A stretch of DNA of 64,000 nucleotides from CAWAMD01 sp963783045. Lineage in GTDB: Bacteria; Actinomycetota; Nitriliruptoria; Nitriliruptorales; Nitriliruptoraceae. The stretch lies in the NCBI GenBank assembly GCA_963783045.1, contig CAWAMD010000003.1:62001-126000 (forward strand), read 5' to 3'. Below the pieces are notes generated by a model, which did no database searches, was not told the DNA's origin, and saw only the letters and a program-made list of their open reading frames with translations. Below, one piece after another: positions 61,173-64,000 of the stretch. Numbering within the stretch: the first letter of the stretch is position 1; every line of letters begins with the position of its first letter. A program made the position numbers and the translations under genes.

Positions 61173-62444
61173 CTACAGCCCCTGCCGCGTCCCTCCAGTG
61201 GAGCCGCACCCAAATAGATCCATGCCCTCTGCCCACGACTCGGAGAAGTCCTCGTCGACCTGTCGCACGAAGGAGATCGGATCTGACGCGTCTGGATCGT
61301 GGTCGACGCAGTATCCCTGCTGGATCTGCAGGACATCTTGGGAGCCGAAGCCGGCCTGCTGGCCGATCCGGTTGAACTTTGACAGGGTCGCACTGCTGTT
61401 GAAGAGGACGGCGCTGACATGCTCGGCTCCCTCGAGCCGGAAGAAGCCCGAGGGCACCTCCTTTGTCTCCCACCGATGTACCTCGACGCGCTCGGGGACG
61501 ACCTCGAGTGACCCATCCTGCTGACGGACGGGCCGGTGGCGGTATCCGTACAGGTAGTCGGTAAGGGCCGACCGCGTCCAAGTCATCGACATCGAGGCGT
61601 GGAAGTCCTAAATCGCCAGTACCAGGGGACGCCCCTCGACGTTCGGGAGTCGCCAGTACTCCTTCCGGAGCTTGGCGATGAGCGGTCCCGCGTATCGGAT
61701 GGGGAGGTACTCCTGGCGATACTTGAGGGCGCGCGGCGCATCTGAAGGTGGCGGTGGTGCCGCTTGCTTCTCCCGACTCTGAGTCGGGTTGATGGTCGTT
61801 GCTTCGATTGAGAACGCCGTTGGTTCTCGCACGACGAAGTCGGGGGCGCTGAACGACTCGTCGAGGATGTGCTCTGACTCGTTCAACAAGGCGAACAGGT
61901 AGAGCTTCCAGATTCGAGCGTCGAAGCCAGTCGTCTGGAACTGCTCGATGAAGTTGCCGTCGGCATCTTCGTACCACCGCATCATTGCCTCGATGAGGCC
62001 TCTGGCCGGTGAGTAGCCCTCGCTCTCCATAAGCTGCAGGAACGTTGGATTGAGCCTCGACCGACGGCGGCTAGGCGAGAAGAAGTCCACCGCGCGGCCC
62101 TGTTCGTCGCCCTGAATTCGCCGCTCGGCGACGTTGGCGCGGATCTCATCCGCCTCACGCTCAGCTGCATCCACGGCATCTTTCGCCGTGCCGAAGAAGC
62201 CAGTACCGCCTACTGACCGAAAGCGCTCGTCCAGGTCCCGAACCAGGAGTTGTGCCGAGTACTCACCGTCCGTGTCGAGAAGTATCACGGCAACGACCGT
62301 CTCATCATCGTCCGCCAGCCATCGGATCTCCGACGCGAAAAACTGCGCGACTGGGTGACGGGCGTAGGAAGCCAGCGCCTCGAAGCGCACTTGCGGGATG
62401 TCATGGAGAGGCACGAGCGCACTCCTCCGTGGCTCGGCCGGCAC
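61173..62444 (-). pseudogene. Conserved protein interrupted by an in-frame amber stop, PD-(D/E)xK-like region
   Basis: Two collinear frames, 62444-61608 (278 aa) and 61607-61173, are the same frame split by a TAG at 61608-61610. Upstream of the stop reads LPNVEGRPLVLAI and downstream DFHASMSMTWTRSALTDYLY, a natural continuation if TAG was once CAG (Gln). Total 423 codons. The middle has TGFDARIWKLYLFALLNESE, SAPDFVVREPTAFSIEATTI, reminiscent of a PD-(D/E)xK nuclease core but without the usual Lys. The family is seen in diverse bacteria without assigned role. Defence cargo is possible. Confidence 0.65.
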
Positions 62445-62645
62445 ACCGGATCACCCCGGCAGCATAGGATCACCCTGGGTCGTCGCGGCTGACCACCAAC
62501 AAGTGATGCTCCACCCGGCGCCATCGGTCTCTTACCTCGACAGGCGACAGTTCCATCGGCATTACGCGCGACGCCACCAGAGGGCCGTGAGCACATGGCC
62601 GAATGCACAGCCACGGCGATGGTCGAGCCGATTGCACCGCAGGGT

Positions 62646-63263
62646 TCACGTCCCCGGTCGAATTTCGTCGCGGAGTCTGATGGCGAGCTCCACACACCTA
62701 TCCAGTTCCTCACGCGCCGAATCGCGCACCGCCTCGTCATGCCAATACACATGGTTGGTGTACCGCTGCCGCCAGCCGAGATGGTCGACCACGGTCAGAG
62801 CGGCTTCCACCCGGTCAAGGAACAGGAGCACTGAGACTGACCAACCACCTGGGAAGTGGTGAACGAGACCGTTCCGAAGCGAGTGGAGCGAGTGGACATC
62901 ACCATCAGGGGAACCTACGAGTAGCCGGTCGATGTCGTCTCCCGGTGAGTACCCAGTGCTCTCCTTCATCCGCGTGTACAGATTCGGGAACCAGTCAATT
63001 CGTAGGTCGGGCAACTCCGGTCCGGGAACACCCTTCTCCATGCTGGTGATGAAGCGATCCGCCCGCTTCTCATCCGTCGCGAACAGGTTGTTCGGGAAGG
63101 CAGCCACGACGAAGTCTTGGAGGGCGAGGTGCAGACCCAGGATGACCCAGCGCCAAGCGGCTGAGTCGCCGCCGATTACGTCCTCGAGCCGTGCGCGGAC
63201 GAACGCGAGAGCGGAAGCGCCATCAGATGCAGGTTCCTGAAGCCGAAACCACGTCTCAACCAT
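62646..63263 (-). CDS. HEPN-like protein with RNxxxH motif
   Basis: 205 residues, mostly helical. The motif SLRNGLVHHFPGGWSVS contains R-N-x3-H, the catalytic signature of HEPN ribonucleases, late in the helical core. Other segments: WRWVILGLHLALQDFVVAAF and RMKESTGYSPGDDIDRLLVG. HEPN proteins act as RNA-cleaving toxins and phage-defence effectors, usually beside an antitoxin or nucleotidyltransferase; no such partner is evident. The broken gene downstream shares the GYSP word. Moderately certain as a gene; the HEPN call is inference. Confidence 0.65.
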   Translation of the reverse strand: MVETWFRLQEPASDGASALAFVRARLEDVIGGDSAAWRWVILGLHLALQDFVVAAFPNNLFATDEKRADRFITSMEKGVPGPELPDLRIDWFPNLYTRMKESTGYSPGDDIDRLLVGSPDGDVHSLHSLRNGLVHHFPGGWSVSVLLFLDRVEAALTVVDHLGWRQRYTNHVYWHDEAVRDSAREELDRCVELAIRLRDEIRPGT

Positions 63264-63426
63264 GCCTCAAGGATGGGCCGGAATCCTCGACGAAACAACA
63301 ACGTCGCCCGCCAACGATGGCGAAGTCGCTCGACGAGGAGGGTTCAGCGCCGAGTGCCGCGATGTGATTGAGCGCCTCTACGCGGCCGAAACCACTGCAA
63401 TTCGGCTACGACGGCCGCACCCCGCG

Positions 63427-63816
63427 TCAGCTCCGCGTCGAGATCTGCGACGAAGGATGCATGTACGCAACGTCGTCAACGAGAGACGGGTAGGAGGCCT
63501 CCCAGCTGTCCTTGAGCACGTCCGACAGTTCGAGGTGGGGCCACTCGGCGCGGAGTTGGGGGAACGTGAGAGCGGCCGCGACCAGGTCGGCCGGGCCGAC
63601 CTCGAGGAGGTGCGGCAGCAGGGCACGTCGTTCGTGCGGGTTGGCCAGGTCGAAGCGGCGCTGGCCGAGTTCCTCAGCGAGGTCGTCGTCCACGTCGATC
63701 GACGTCCAGGTGCCGCGGTCGCCGCGGAGCTGGTCGGGGATGGCGTTGCCGCCGGGGCCGAACCGCTGGCGGGCGTGGCGGATGCAGTGGACAGGCGGGT
63801 AGTCGGCAGACAGCAC
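63427..63816 (-). CDS. Hypothetical protein (129 aa)
   Basis: Placed from the GTG at 63814-63816; the frame upstream is Arg/Pro-rich and shadow-like. The protein reads HCIRHARQRFGPGGNAIPDQ, TWTSIDVDDDLAEELGQRRF and LVAAALTFPQLRAEWPHLEL, an acidic helical protein with no signal or membrane segment. I do not recognise the family. The ribosome site is weak (GAGGA about 12 bases upstream). Confidence 0.45.
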   Translation of the reverse strand: MLSADYPPVHCIRHARQRFGPGGNAIPDQLRGDRGTWTSIDVDDDLAEELGQRRFDLANPHERRALLPHLLEVGPADLVAAALTFPQLRAEWPHLELSDVLKDSWEASYPSLVDDVAYMHPSSQISTRS

Positions 63817-64000
63817 GCTGCCGAGTGATCCTCGGCGGTGACTGTCCGCCCGTCGGCTGCCGGGTCGGCGCGCCGGCATCCGTGGCGGGCTCGGGCAGGC
63901 CGTCGGGCCAGTCCTTCTCGATCCAGCGTTCGGCGGTCGTGGGTCCTGCTCCACCGTGCATGTCCGCGTGGCGTCGCAGCTCGTCGTCGCCGATGAGGCG
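63674..64000 (-). CDS. Possible DNA-binding protein, partial (continues beyond window)
   Basis: The frame is open from the window edge. The visible start reads IGDDELRRHADMHGGAGPTT then AERWIEKDWPDGLPEP, similar to small excisionase-type or transposon-associated helix-turn-helix proteins. After about residue 50 it turns Arg/Pro-rich and overlaps the 63427-63816 frame, so the true end or a frameshift may lie near 63820-63840. Low certainty. Confidence 0.3.
   Translation of the reverse strand, partial: RLIGDDELRRHADMHGGAGPTTAERWIEKDWPDGLPEPATDAGAPTRQPTGGQSPPRITRQRAVCRLPACPLHPPRPPAVRPRRQRHPRPAPRRPRHLDVDRRGRRPR

Noticed and set aside
50747..64000. Right attachment site for the tRNA-Gly element
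   Set aside because: Scanned by eye for a second copy of the tRNA 3' half and saw none; the end is probably beyond the window.

Overview
The window is GC-rich (around 70% by eye) and reads like a chromosome segment of a deep-branching actinobacterium. Pointers are a dnaK/grpE/dnaJ/hspR/clpB heat-shock cluster with an HspR-type repressor, BldD-like regulators, PspC-domain kinases, an Eis-type acetyltransferase, a dodecin and a secreted protein with cell-wall-binding (CWB2) repeats. CWB2 proteins together with this gene set are common in Nitriliruptoria-like and related lineages, but the exact class is inference.

Region by region. 0-9.4 kb: end of a class F sortase, an orphan branched-chain amino-acid binding lipoprotein, a DsrE protein, and purine synthesis genes purC, purE, purD, purA interleaved with a sigma factor/ogt pair. 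9.5-13.4 kb: two divergent PspC operons (a PspC/LiaF-like membrane protein; a PspC histidine kinase plus LuxR-type regulator) sharing a 10-bp inverted repeat. 13.4-22.4 kb: TauE permease, a GAF kinase/NarL pair, a MerR-B12 regulator with an intact Wx9EH motif, dodecin, an IolC-like aldolase, Eis and a thioesterase. 22.4-30.2 kb: heat-shock cluster dnaK-hsp20-grpE-dnaJ-hspR-clpB on the minus strand, with dnaJ carrying a one-base frameshift. 30.2-35.2 kb: a 51-residue membrane protein, a kinase/receiver phosphorelay cluster and a 3-hydroxyisobutyrate-type dehydrogenase. 35.3-41.5 kb: two large secreted Ig-like proteins, one with CWB2 repeats, and a DUF192 lipoprotein. 41.6-45.1 kb: ACT protein, peptide deformylase and a membrane Fe-S oxidoreductase. 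45.1-49.8 kb: an LPRTG-anchored seven-repeat surface protein flanked by two BldD-like genes, both with the c-di-GMP signature. 50.0-50.8 kb: dcd and tRNA-Gly(CCC).

From the tRNA rightwards the window looks like an integrated element whose far end lies outside. It holds a tyrosine integrase with excisionase, an HTH-DUF5919/NUDIX/HD module, a type Ib-like partition operon (ParA plus ribbon-helix-helix protein) preceded by about twelve tandem 9-bp iterons, and an origin-like stretch with two 86-bp repeats and a perfect DnaA box. Further right are an IS256 transposase remnant, an AT-richer metalloprotease operon, an ISKra4-type insertion sequence and possible defence cargo: a gene with an in-frame amber stop and a HEPN-like RNxxxH protein.

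The strongest leads are the iteron/par/DnaA-box plasmid-like core, the BldD pair around the surface adhesin, and the defence-like cargo. Three apparent one-base indels (dnaJ, near 57.14 kb, and possibly near 9.66 kb) mean read-level verification is needed before biological interpretation of those genes.
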